This document shows positions 48,834 through 57,210 of a stretch of DNA of 64,000 bases, one piece after another; within the stretch, counting starts at the first letter, position 1, and every line of letters starts with the position of its first letter. The notes beneath the pieces were generated by a model, which saw only the letters and a program-made list of their open reading frames with translations, was not told the DNA's origin and made no database searches. The translations under genes and the position numbers were made by a program. Location: positions 558,001 to 622,000 of the forward strand of contig NZ_CP095073.1 of the NCBI RefSeq assembly GCF_022919095.1. The letters are read 5' to 3'. This stretch comes from Halobacillus salinarum. GTDB lineage: Bacteria; Bacillota; Bacilli; Bacillales; Halobacillaceae.

Positions 48834-50444
48834 TTAAACGATTTTTGAATATTCTTCTTGCGTGTGATTTGCCGGTTTAGTAAAACTCATGCAGGCAATG
48901 AACAAACCGGATACAATCAGTGTTAACACAAGTCCGAGTAAACCCGAACGGTATAATTCGTGAAAGAAACCCGCGGTGAGAAGGATTAAAACGACTGCTC
49001 CAGCTAAAGCATACGTGCCCAGATGCTTGACGGATCCTTTCCATTTCCATTCGTTAGAAGAATCAAGCAGGCTGATGAAAACAATGGTCACGATGTTGGC
49101 GATCATTCCGATCCACACCGGATGGATGTTCAAATAAAAGCCATTAATCGCCCAGCCGCCAAGGTGGTACCAGAGAAGGCCGGCGGCAGAGCCGGTAAAT
49201 AAGGAAACAAAAGCGGCCCGCTTCGTTACGACCGGCCAAAAAATAGCTGCAACAACTGGAGCGAAGGTGGCAGAGTTCCGCGTCACCCAGGCAAGCACAT
49301 TCCACCATGCCGATTGTTCTGCACGCAGCATAGCAAATCCGATCATAAGCAGAGTTAATAACAGCAGGGACCATTTCGTGTACTTGACCAGCTGCTGTTC
49401 AGTTGCTTTCGGGTTGATTGCCTTCCCGACGTCCCGGCCAAGACTGGTTGCTCCGGAAAACTGACACGGAGCCCCCCAGCTGAGCGCTGCTGCCCAGAAA
49501 CCGAGGAAAAACAATCCAACAAGCGGGGCGGGAAGTGTATCCATCAAGTACATAGGAACGGCGATCAACCCACGTGTTTCTCCAGGGACAGCTTGGGCTG
49601 CAGCAAGCCCGAATAAAACCGCGCCGGCAATTAAAGGAATACCTAACAGAGAAGCATAAAGCAGACCGTTACGTCCCTGTTTAGCCGTTTTGCAGGAAAG
49701 TGCCATTTGGAAGGCGGCCTGGGCAAGGATGACATTGAATAAAAACGTGCCAAACCAAGCAAGGATGGTTTGCATTCCGACACTGCCGACATGGGCATAC
49801 TGAGGTTTTTCCTGAAACAATTCCTTCAGTCCGTCGACCCCTGGATTTACAAAGAAAGCGTAGGTGCCGATGGCAAGCATGATGAAAAAGATCACGACAT
49901 TGCTTAATTGCGTCAATCCAACGGACCACATGCCGCCGAACTGTAAATATGCAAATAACAAAGTCGCAGTGAGCACGACAGACCATACAAGAGAAATGCC
50001 TGTAAAAACCGAGAGCGCTGAAGCAAAAGCTAATGCGGTAGCGACCGACCACATCGGAAAAGTGAATGCCGTAATGGCACCGGCTAAGCCGCGGACTTTT
50101 TCTCCGTACCGGTCTCCGAGCAGACCGGAAATCGTGACAAGTGCTTTTTTCCTGAAAGGTGCAATCAATACTAAAGCGATAATCAGGACCTGCACGGTTT
50201 CTGCAACCCCGTACCACACAGCTGAGACTCCGTGAAGATAACTCAATTCAATAATGGCAATATAAGAGGAACCCGAAAACAATCCCGTGATACAAACGGT
50301 AACAAACAGCGTATTAAAGCTGCGGCCGCCTACAAAATAGCCATTTCCATCGGCGGCTTTTTTCCTTGCGACCTGGCTGATAAAAATTAAATAAACGGTA
50401 TAAACAAGAGCAAACCCGATAAACCAATAACCAACCGTCGTCAT
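48834..50444 (-). CDS. Sodium:solute symporter (SSS family) under SAM riboswitch control
   Basis: A 536-residue, 13-14-span Na+-coupled transporter. SSS family segments include KAADGNGYFVGGRSFN at the end of the first loop, GLFSGSSYIAIIELSYLHG, and LSWGAPCQFSGATSLGRDVGKAINPKATEQQ followed by the KYTKWSLLLLTLLM span. The substrate of SSS proteins (sugars, proline, pantothenate, others) is not readable from sequence. The leader, however, carries an S-box riboswitch with terminator and antiterminator. Genes under S-box control serve methionine or cysteine supply or SAM recycling, so methionine or a methionine precursor is the leading candidate substrate. ATG 50444 follows AAAAGGAGG. Confidence 0.88.
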   Translation of the reverse strand: MTTVGYWFIGFALVYTVYLIFISQVARKKAADGNGYFVGGRSFNTLFVTVCITGLFSGSSYIAIIELSYLHGVSAVWYGVAETVQVLIIALVLIAPFRKKALVTISGLLGDRYGEKVRGLAGAITAFTFPMWSVATALAFASALSVFTGISLVWSVVLTATLLFAYLQFGGMWSVGLTQLSNVVIFFIMLAIGTYAFFVNPGVDGLKELFQEKPQYAHVGSVGMQTILAWFGTFLFNVILAQAAFQMALSCKTAKQGRNGLLYASLLGIPLIAGAVLFGLAAAQAVPGETRGLIAVPMYLMDTLPAPLVGLFFLGFWAAALSWGAPCQFSGATSLGRDVGKAINPKATEQQLVKYTKWSLLLLTLLMIGFAMLRAEQSAWWNVLAWVTRNSATFAPVVAAIFWPVVTKRAAFVSLFTGSAAGLLWYHLGGWAINGFYLNIHPVWIGMIANIVTIVFISLLDSSNEWKWKGSVKHLGTYALAGAVVLILLTAGFFHELYRSGLLGLVLTLIVSGLFIACMSFTKPANHTQEEYSKIV

Positions 50445-50464
50445 AATAAATCCTCCTTTTCAAT

Positions 50465-50497
50465 AAAAAACGGCCACTTCAAAAGGAAGAGGCCGTT
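50465..50497 (-). terminator. Riboswitch-controlled terminator and overlapping antiterminator
   Basis: On the minus transcript AACGGCC pairs with GGCCGTT around a CTTCC/GGAAG-type inner stem, followed by a U run (A run 50465-50470). The alternative hairpin GGAAGAG / CTCTTCC (50499-50505 with 50485-50491) would block it and shares bases with the 3' strand of the aptamer P1. Confidence 0.85.
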
Positions 50498-50502
50498 ACT
50501 CT

Positions 50503-50606
50503 TCCTCATCTCTCAGACTTCTGTCTGCTGGAGTTAGCACCTTGTCATTATGGACAGGTTGCTGCAGGATCGCGGGACCAAGTTCCTCCCCTGCTCTTGA
50601 TAAGGA
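50503..50606 (-). promoter_or_regulatory. SAM-I (S-box) riboswitch
   Basis: Read on the minus strand: TCCTTATC at the 5' end pairs with GATGAGGA at the 3' end (P1). The conserved S-box sequences are present: CTTATCAAGAG (50604-50594), GGGGAGG, GCAACC, and AAGGTGCTAACTCC followed by CTGAGAGATGAG. S-adenosylmethionine binding stabilises P1 and favours the terminator at 50465-50497, turning the symporter gene off when SAM is plentiful. Confidence 0.95.
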
Positions 50607-50704
50607 TGTATTCCGTATAAATTTGTCTAACACATTACCGCAGTAAACAGATAAAGTCAATGCGATTTCATGAATATAGGTTGAAAGAAGGATTCATCTA
50701 TTTG

Positions 50705-51751
50705 TTAGTCTGCTACTTTGGACGGAGCAGTGCTTACGGCTTTGCTGGTTGATTCTCCCGGCACCAGCTTTGCTGGGAGGAGAATTTCCTGACACGGTTC
50801 GTCCTTGTTTGCCATCCGCCAGATCAATCGGTTAACGGCGGTCCGTCCAAACAGTTTAAGGTCAATATCCATCGAAGTAATTCTTGGTGTAGAAAGCTGC
50901 GAGAGCTGGCCGTTATCGAAACTGCAAATAGAAACATCATCAGGCACATGAATCCCGAGCTGCTTTAATCCGGAATTGACTAGATAACCAAGGCCGTCGT
51001 TGACGCAAAACCAGGCCGTGGGCTGTTTGGGGAGCTGTTCGATAAAGCGGTTAATGACGTCATCTTCTTCACGGGCATCTTTAAACAAAAATTCCTCGTT
51101 TACAGGAACGTTGTAATCCTTCAATGCGAGGAGAAACCCTTCCAGACGCTCCTGGTAGCTCGGAGAAAAATCTACGTTTCCTACATAGCCGATATTCTTA
51201 TGGCCAAGCTCTAATAAGTGCTGGGCGGCTCTGTATGCCCCGAAGCGGTTATTGGTAAGAATGGCATCAGCTTCAATATTAGGGTGATGGTGATCGACTA
51301 GAACAGTCGGTACACCTGTATTAATGACTTCCTGAATATAATCATTGTTTAAATGGGAGAGAATCAATACGCCATCAACCGAACGATCTTTTAAAAAGGA
51401 TGGCAGCGATAAGCTTTCTTCGGACTTTTTATTAATGGACTGTAATAATAAGTTTTTCGTTTGTTTCTGGGCTTCTTCTTCAACCGTCAAATAGATTTCA
51501 CCAAAAAAGCTTTTCATGGAGAAAGCAAATTCAGAAGCAATCAATCCAATATTTCCTGATACAGCAGACTCCGCGTCGTTTGCCTGAGAGCCTTTCGGGA
51601 CGTAGTTGTATCCCAGCTTATCGGCGGTTTTGTAAACTTGTTTTCTTGTAGCATCACTGACTCCGGGTTTTCCGGTTAATGCCTGGGATACAGAGTTCTT
51701 CGATATATTCAGCTCATCGGCAATATCCTGCATGGTCACTCTTTTTGCCAT
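50705..51751 (-). CDS. LacI-family repressor of the mannoside operon
   Basis: A 348-residue regulator with N-terminal HTH VTMQDIADELNISKNSVSQALTGKPGVSDATRKQVYKTADKLGYN and a sugar-binding-protein-like domain (GVPTVLVDHHHPNIEADAILTNN; DDVSICSFDNGQLS). The start at 51751 (MAKRVTM) is preferred over 51787, because the extra N-terminal twelve residues overlap an operator and are atypical for LacI proteins. It is divergent from the mannoside genes, and three TAACGTTA-centred sites lie in between, one beside its own start. A manno-oligosaccharide is the likely inducer. Confidence 0.9.
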   Translation of the reverse strand: MAKRVTMQDIADELNISKNSVSQALTGKPGVSDATRKQVYKTADKLGYNYVPKGSQANDAESAVSGNIGLIASEFAFSMKSFFGEIYLTVEEEAQKQTKNLLLQSINKKSEESLSLPSFLKDRSVDGVLILSHLNNDYIQEVINTGVPTVLVDHHHPNIEADAILTNNRFGAYRAAQHLLELGHKNIGYVGNVDFSPSYQERLEGFLLALKDYNVPVNEEFLFKDAREEDDVINRFIEQLPKQPTAWFCVNDGLGYLVNSGLKQLGIHVPDDVSICSFDNGQLSQLSTPRITSMDIDLKLFGRTAVNRLIWRMANKDEPCQEILLPAKLVPGESTSKAVSTAPSKVAD

Positions 51752-51787
51752 AAAAGGTTCAACCTTTCTATTAGATGATTCGTTCAT

Positions 51788-51949
51788 TTGTAACGTTACA
51801 AAACAATATACGTTAATTTGATCAGTTTATCAATAGGTTTGCTTATTTGTAGCTATTTTAAGAATATTTCGATCAACCGTTGACATTACAAGTTAACGGT
51901 GTATAATTCTTTGTAACGTTACTGATTGGCGTTTTTGTTAACGTTACAA
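51788..51949 (+). promoter_or_regulatory. Divergent control region: promoter with TAACGTTA operators
   Basis: Promoter TTGACA (51880-51885), 16 bases, TATAAT (51902-51907). LacI-type operators: TTGTAACGTTACAA (51788-51801, perfect palindrome, next to lacI), TTGTAACGTTACTG (51911-51924, across the expected start point) and TAACGTTA with CAA arm (51936-51949). An AACCGTT...AACGGT pair (51875-51900) flanks the spacer. The spacing of operators one and two, about 123 bp, would permit looping. Confidence 0.85.
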
Positions 51950-52094
51950 GTAATTTGTAATCATGGGCCAGTTATCATTATCTTACTAAAATTTGTTAAT
52001 CGCTTCCAATTCATTGAGGAAGCTTTACTTATTCACAAACATGAAAGGGTTTTCAGAAAACTACTATATGAAGCTTGGAGGAGAAAAAAGCATT

Positions 52095-53159
52095 ATGAAT
52101 GTAATTCGATTTCAGGAGAATCCACTGATCACTCCGCAGCAGGTGAAGCCTTATCACAATGACCATGAAGTGATTGGCGTTTTCAACGCAGGAGTAGCTG
52201 AATACAATGGCGAAGTCCTTTTGCTTCTAAGGGTGGCCGAACGCCCTTTGACAACGGACAAGGAAGTAATTAAAGCCCCTTATATTGATTTATCGAGTGG
52301 AACAGGAAAGCTGCAGATGGCAGAGCTCGATCTAAAGGATCCCCGCTATGATTTTTCCGATCCACGATCGATTACTTACGCAAAGAGTGGGAGAGCAGCT
52401 TATTTAACTTCTCTTTCCTACATTCGAATCGCCCGCAGTAAGGATGGCAGGCATTTTACAATTGATGATGAACCATTGATCTACCCTGAGAACGAACGGG
52501 AGGTGTGGGGCATTGAAGACCCACGGGTCACACAGATCGATGATACGTATTACATTCAATATAGTGCAGTTTCGCCTGAGGGTATCGGAGTTGGCCTTAT
52601 TTCAACGAAAAACTTCTCCAGCATGAAAAGGCATGGATTAATGCTTCATCCAGAGAATAAGGATGTCGCCATTTTTCCGGAAAAAATCAATGGCAAGTAT
52701 TACTGTCTTCACAGGCCTGTTCCTAAAGGCATCGGACGTCCGGAGATTTGGATTGCCGAGTCTGATAATCTGCTTTACTGGGGAAATCATCAATATTTAC
52801 TGGGATTAAGTGAAGACGGCTGGGATAACGGGCGAATCGGCGGCGGAGCCGTTCCCATACGGACTGAAAAAGGCTGGCTGGAAATTTACCATGCGGCTGA
52901 TAAAAACAACCGTTACTGTCTCGGAGCCGTGCTGCTGGACCTTCAGAACCCGGCACAAATCCTTGCTAAAACAAAAGAGCCCATCTTAACGCCTGAGAGT
53001 GATTATGAAACAAGCGGATTTTTTGGCAATGTTGTTTTCACTTGCGGGGCTGTCGTGGAGGAGCAGGAAATTACAGTTTATTATGGAGCTTCTGACACTT
53101 CCATGGCCGCAGCCACGATGAATCTTGAAGATATTTTTTCACAACTGACTTATCGCTGA
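52095..53159 (+). CDS. GH130 beta-mannoside phosphorylase family enzyme
   Basis: A 354-residue five-bladed beta-propeller. Typical GH130 stretches: FNAGVAEYNGEVLLLLRV, YDFSDPRSI, GIEDPRVTQIDDTYYIQYSA (the Asp acting as proton donor), LHRPVPKGIGRPEIWIAESDNLLYWG and GGAVPIRTEKGWLEIYHA. GH130 enzymes phosphorolyse beta-1,4- or beta-1,2-mannosyl bonds, giving mannose 1-phosphate. ATG 52095 with GGAGGAG upstream is chosen; the longer frame starts at 51993 without support. First gene of the operon. Confidence 0.9.
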   Translation: MNVIRFQENPLITPQQVKPYHNDHEVIGVFNAGVAEYNGEVLLLLRVAERPLTTDKEVIKAPYIDLSSGTGKLQMAELDLKDPRYDFSDPRSITYAKSGRAAYLTSLSYIRIARSKDGRHFTIDDEPLIYPENEREVWGIEDPRVTQIDDTYYIQYSAVSPEGIGVGLISTKNFSSMKRHGLMLHPENKDVAIFPEKINGKYYCLHRPVPKGIGRPEIWIAESDNLLYWGNHQYLLGLSEDGWDNGRIGGGAVPIRTEKGWLEIYHAADKNNRYCLGAVLLDLQNPAQILAKTKEPILTPESDYETSGFFGNVVFTCGAVVEEQEITVYYGASDTSMAAATMNLEDIFSQLTYR

Positions 53160-53173
53160 AAGGAGGTGCCGTC

Positions 53174-54121
53174 TTGTACCGCGTGGAAAGTTTGTTAACA
53201 GAATACCGGGCAAACCGTTTAGTAAAAGAAGCGGAAAAACTGATTTTTGCTGGGGTAGGGAAGAGAGATGTCTACAACATTACAGCTCCTTTTGAAGACA
53301 ACGGAAAACGGATCATCGCCGGAAGAGTCGAAGCACGCGACTCGGAAAATTCAGAGGTCGTTTTCTTCTCTGAGCAAAATGGAGAATGGCGTCCTGAACC
53401 GGGACTCCCAACGTATTCCTTGCAGGATCCGTTTGTTTCGAAAATCCATGATGAGCTCGTGTTTGGCGGGGTGGAGATTTTTCCTCATCCGACAAACGAA
53501 GGCGCGTTATCATGGCGGACCGTTTTTTATAAAGGGGATGGATTATCCGGCTTAACCCGTTTTGCATCAGGACCTGATGGCATGAAGGATATCCGCTTAG
53601 TCGAGCTTGAGGATAAAAGCATTGGTGTGTTCACAAGGCCTCAGGGAGAAAAAGGCGGCCGGGGGAAAATGGGCTATACTTCTATATCCCAACTCGAAGA
53701 GCTGCAAGCGGAAACCATCGCTGAAGCTCCGTTGATTGAATCACATTTCGCTGATGAAGAATGGGGCGGGGCTAACGAAGTACGGCTTTTGAAAAATAAC
53801 GAAATAGGCGTGCTCGGTCACATGGCAGCGTTTGATGAAGCCGGGAACCGTCATTATTATCCCATTGTATTTCAATACGATCCTGTGCATAATCAAATTT
53901 CCCATATGAAAATCATTGCTTGCCGTGATGATTTTCCAGAAGGAGAAGCGAAAAGGCCGGATTTAACCGACGTGTTGTTCAGTGGTGGCATCGAACGCTT
54001 AAACAACCAGGAAGCTGCACTTTATGTAGGAGCGAGTGATGCGGAAGCATACAGAGCCGTCATTTTTGATCCATTTGTCAGTTTGGAACAACAAAACAGC
54101 TTATTTAGGAGGGGAATGTAA
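53174..54121 (+). CDS. DUF1861 family protein
   Basis: A 315-residue protein, predominantly beta-strand, opening AEKLIFAGVGKRDVYNITAPFEDNGKRIIAGRVEARDSENSEVVFF. It contains several repeated DxxxR...F-type blades (LQDPFVSKIHDELVFGGVEIFPHP; WGGANEVRLLKNNEIGVLGH). It looks like a five-bladed propeller related to GH43/GH130-like proteins, and I believe it is DUF1861. No activity is established to my knowledge. It sits between the phosphorylase and the ABC binding protein and has TTG 53174 after AAAGGAGGTG. A mannoside-processing or binding role is inferred from position. Confidence 0.82.
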   Translation: MYRVESLLTEYRANRLVKEAEKLIFAGVGKRDVYNITAPFEDNGKRIIAGRVEARDSENSEVVFFSEQNGEWRPEPGLPTYSLQDPFVSKIHDELVFGGVEIFPHPTNEGALSWRTVFYKGDGLSGLTRFASGPDGMKDIRLVELEDKSIGVFTRPQGEKGGRGKMGYTSISQLEELQAETIAEAPLIESHFADEEWGGANEVRLLKNNEIGVLGHMAAFDEAGNRHYYPIVFQYDPVHNQISHMKIIACRDDFPEGEAKRPDLTDVLFSGGIERLNNQEAALYVGASDAEAYRAVIFDPFVSLEQQNSLFRRGM

Positions 54122-54123
54122 TC

Positions 54124-55437
54124 GTGAAGAAAAATAACTGGGCACGTTTAATCGTGATGGTAGTAGTGATTGCACTTGTAGCTTCAGGCTGTAAATCTGG
54201 AGGCGGCGAGGGAAGTAAAGATGGAAGTGTAAGCATTCAATTCTGGTCTGCGCCGAACCCGACGCAGCAGGCGTTTTGGAAAGAGATGGCGGATGAATAC
54301 ATGAAGGAAAACGATAAAGTCACCATTAAAGTAACACCAATGCCTGAGAGCCCGTCGTCAGAAGCAGGTATCCAGTCGGCGATTGCTGCGGGTAATGCGC
54401 CGACGATTTCTGAAAATATCTCCCGTGGGTTTGCTGCTCAATTAGCTGCGTCGAGTGCGATTGTGCCGCTTGAAGAGTTCGATGGCTATGATGAATTAAT
54501 CAAAGATCGGAAAATGACCGACACCATTTCCACATGGAAATTTGCTGACGGCAGCCAGTACGTGCTGCCTATTTACACAAACGCAATGCTGTTCAGCTGG
54601 CGAATGGATATTCTTAAAGAACTTGGATATGAAGAACCTCCGAAGACGTACAGTGAAGTCCTTGAAGTGGGAGAAAAATTAAAAGAAAAGCATCCGGATA
54701 AATTCCTCTGGGCCCGTGCTGATCTAGTTAAGCCTACGTGGTGGGCTAGATGGTTTGATTTCTTCATGCTTTATAACGCCGCGTCTTCAGGCAATAATTT
54801 CGTCGAGGGCAGCAAATTTATTGCTGACGATCAAGCGGGTATCGACACATTATCATTTATGAGTGATTTAAGTAACAAAGACCTGCTGTTAACCCGGGAA
54901 GCGACCGATCCGTTCGAAACCGGTCAATCGATCATGATGGATTTAGGTCCGTGGACCTTTACTTACTGGGCCGATAAGTTTCCGGAAATGAAGTATGGCG
55001 AGACTTATGAGCTTTCTATGCCGCCAGTACCTGATGATATGAATCCTGAGAACGCAAAAACCTTTGCCGATACAAAAGGGCTGTCCATTTACGCTTCGGC
55101 AACAAAAGAAGAGCAGCAGGCCGCGTTTGATTTTGTTAAATGGGTCTATTCAAATCCTGAAAATGATTTGAAGTGGCTGAAGGACACTAGTCTTCCACCT
55201 GCACGTGACGATTTGTCCAGTAATGACACCTTTACCGCTTATTTCGAGGAAAACCCTCAATTAGTGAAATTTGCTAAAAATATTCCAAATGCTGTACCTC
55301 CGATTGATAATGAAAAGACGGTAGAAATTCAAGAAGCGATTGGAAAACAGGCGGTTAATCCTGTAGTTAAAGGAGATAAAGATCCGGAAGCTGCATGGAA
55401 GGACATGAAGGATGCTATTGACGGGGTGTTGAAGTAA
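54124..55437 (+). CDS. ABC transporter sugar-binding lipoprotein
   Basis: A 437-residue extracellular solute-binding protein (cluster 1, family SBP_bac_1). The lipoprotein signal ends in lipobox VASGC. Mature-domain marks are IQFWSAPNPTQQAFWKEMADEY near the start and FDFVKWVYSNPENDLKWLKD near the end. It captures an oligosaccharide outside the cell for the two permeases encoded next. The gene set points to manno-oligosaccharides. Start GTG 54124 after AGGAGGGG. No ATPase is encoded here, so a shared MsmX-type ATPase from elsewhere is required. Confidence 0.92.
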   Translation: MKKNNWARLIVMVVVIALVASGCKSGGGEGSKDGSVSIQFWSAPNPTQQAFWKEMADEYMKENDKVTIKVTPMPESPSSEAGIQSAIAAGNAPTISENISRGFAAQLAASSAIVPLEEFDGYDELIKDRKMTDTISTWKFADGSQYVLPIYTNAMLFSWRMDILKELGYEEPPKTYSEVLEVGEKLKEKHPDKFLWARADLVKPTWWARWFDFFMLYNAASSGNNFVEGSKFIADDQAGIDTLSFMSDLSNKDLLLTREATDPFETGQSIMMDLGPWTFTYWADKFPEMKYGETYELSMPPVPDDMNPENAKTFADTKGLSIYASATKEEQQAAFDFVKWVYSNPENDLKWLKDTSLPPARDDLSSNDTFTAYFEENPQLVKFAKNIPNAVPPIDNEKTVEIQEAIGKQAVNPVVKGDKDPEAAWKDMKDAIDGVLK

Positions 55438-56316
55438 ATGAATAGAGAAAATGCGAGGCTGGGGTGGCTGTTTGCCAGCCCCTACCTCATCTATACAGCA
55501 ATTTTCTTTTTATTTCCGTTATTATGGGCGACTTATTTAGCTTTTACGAACTGGAATTTAATTGCGCCGGATTATGATTTTGTAGGCGTTCAGAACTTTA
55601 TTGAAGCTTTTTTCAGTAAAAGTGTTAGAGCCGCTTTTTTTGTCACGTATAAATTTTTAGTGATGTTCGTGCCTATTGTCATTGCGGGTGCCTTGTTTCT
55701 TGCCGTCATAATTCATGCACTGCCTAAATTTAAAGGGCTGTTTTCTGTGGCCTTCTTCCTGCCTTACTTGGCATCAGGAGTAGCGTCAGCGATTGTCGTG
55801 AATGGAGTGCTGTCTTACAACAGTCCGTTAAACATCTGGCTCAGAGGGACATTTGGCCTGGATATCGACTGGCTCGGCTCCACCATTCTTGCTCCATTAA
55901 TCATTGCATTAATGATGGCATGGAAATTCGCAGGCTACTATGCACTTTTGTTTGTAGCCGGACTTGAGAGCATTCCTAAGGAAATTTATGAAGCGGCGGC
56001 CATCGATGGAGCCGTGGGCTGGAAACGGTTTTGGCACGTGACGATTCCGATGCTGTACCCATCTTTTTATACGGTCTCCATCTTAGCCGTGGGGTTAATG
56101 TTTGGGATTTTTACGGAACCTTATGTATTAACCGGCGGGGGACCGGAACTATCCACCCATACGTGGCAGCTGGAGATCTATAATCAAGCCTTTCAACAGC
56201 TGAATGCGGGTTATGGAACGGCGATCGCGGTCATCAATTCTGTCGTCACGTTCGGATCCATTCTAGTGTTCCGTAAAATTCTCGAGAAGTGGGGGGCAAA
56301 ACATGGCTGGGAATAG
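55438..56316 (+). CDS. ABC sugar permease, MalF/LacF type
   Basis: A 292-residue inner permease with six membrane segments. The EAA loop reads YEAAAIDGAVGWKRFWHVTIPML near residue 180, the site that contacts the ATPase. The start abuts the stop of the binding-protein gene, and it overlaps the next permease by 14 bases. Forms the channel together with the next protein. Confidence 0.93.
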   Translation: MNRENARLGWLFASPYLIYTAIFFLFPLLWATYLAFTNWNLIAPDYDFVGVQNFIEAFFSKSVRAAFFVTYKFLVMFVPIVIAGALFLAVIIHALPKFKGLFSVAFFLPYLASGVASAIVVNGVLSYNSPLNIWLRGTFGLDIDWLGSTILAPLIIALMMAWKFAGYYALLFVAGLESIPKEIYEAAAIDGAVGWKRFWHVTIPMLYPSFYTVSILAVGLMFGIFTEPYVLTGGGPELSTHTWQLEIYNQAFQQLNAGYGTAIAVINSVVTFGSILVFRKILEKWGAKHGWE

Positions 56317-57133
56317 AACGTTCAAATTAACGCTGCTGTATATTTTAGCCTCTGTCGTCTTGGTTATCATGGTTGCTCCTTACGTGTATATGGTGCTCGG
56401 ATCTCTTGCCCCCTGGGATCAAGTGGATCGGAAAATCATTCCTACAGAACTTACGCTGAAATCGTATAAATGGCTGTTTTTTGGCGGCGAAGGAGTGCTG
56501 GCACGACCGTGGCTGCGGGCGTTATTTAATAGTGTCTTTGTTACGCTGACTTCCACGATTTTAATGATGGCGACGGCCATTCTTGTCGGTTATTCATTAG
56601 CGAAATTAAGATTTAAAGGCAGCCGGTTTATCAACAACGTAATTTTATTTCAAATGTTTTATCCGGCCATCATTCTGCTCATCCCTCTGTTTTTAATCAT
56701 TCGTTATTTTGGGATGTACGACACGTATTGGGCGATGATTCTGCCGAAAGCAGTAAATTTGTGGGCGATCTTTATGTACACGAATTTCTTCCGCAGTCTC
56801 CCTGATGAACTGCTTGAGGCAGCAAAGATGGATGGAGCCAGCCAGTTTAAAATTGTCTGGAGGGTCGTCCTGCCGATGTCCCGTTCGATTACCACTATTA
56901 TCTTCCTGTTTTTATTTATGGAACGCTGGGTGGAGCTCTTATGGGATATGCTTGTCGTCAACAGCGAGAATATGCTCACATTAAACGTGCTGCTCGCGCA
57001 GATGTTTGGCCCTTATGGAGGTTACCCAGGTCCGATGTATGCAGCTTCCGTTCTGCTGACGATGCCTATTCTGATTCTGTTTATTATCTTTAGTAAAAAC
57101 TTTAAGGATGGCATGCAGTTTGTCCTGAAGTGA
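56303..57133 (+). CDS. ABC sugar permease, MalG/LacG type
   Basis: A 276-residue second permease with six membrane segments. Its EAA loop is LLEAAKMDGASQFKIVWRVVLPMS, and the protein opens FKLTLLYILASVVLVIMVAPYVYMVLGSL as MalG-type proteins do. Translationally coupled to the MalF-type gene. A terminator-like hairpin follows (57140-57173), though the mannosidase gene beyond it is likely still part of the same unit by readthrough or has its own promoter. Confidence 0.93.
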   Translation: MAGNRTFKLTLLYILASVVLVIMVAPYVYMVLGSLAPWDQVDRKIIPTELTLKSYKWLFFGGEGVLARPWLRALFNSVFVTLTSTILMMATAILVGYSLAKLRFKGSRFINNVILFQMFYPAIILLIPLFLIIRYFGMYDTYWAMILPKAVNLWAIFMYTNFFRSLPDELLEAAKMDGASQFKIVWRVVLPMSRSITTIIFLFLFMERWVELLWDMLVVNSENMLTLNVLLAQMFGPYGGYPGPMYAASVLLTMPILILFIIFSKNFKDGMQFVLK

Positions 57134-57139
57134 TCGTTC

Positions 57140-57173
57140 AAGGTGCCGAGCCTCAAGGCTGGGTGCCTTTTTT
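57140..57173 (+). terminator. Hairpin between the permease and mannosidase genes
   Basis: AAGGTGCC...GGTGCCTT outer arms (two G-U pairs) and GAGCC/GGCT inner arms around TCAA, followed by six T. May reduce transcription into the mannosidase gene. Confidence 0.7.
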
Positions 57174-57210
57174 CATTTTAGTCGTGTAACATTTACGAGG
57201 AGGTAGAGGT

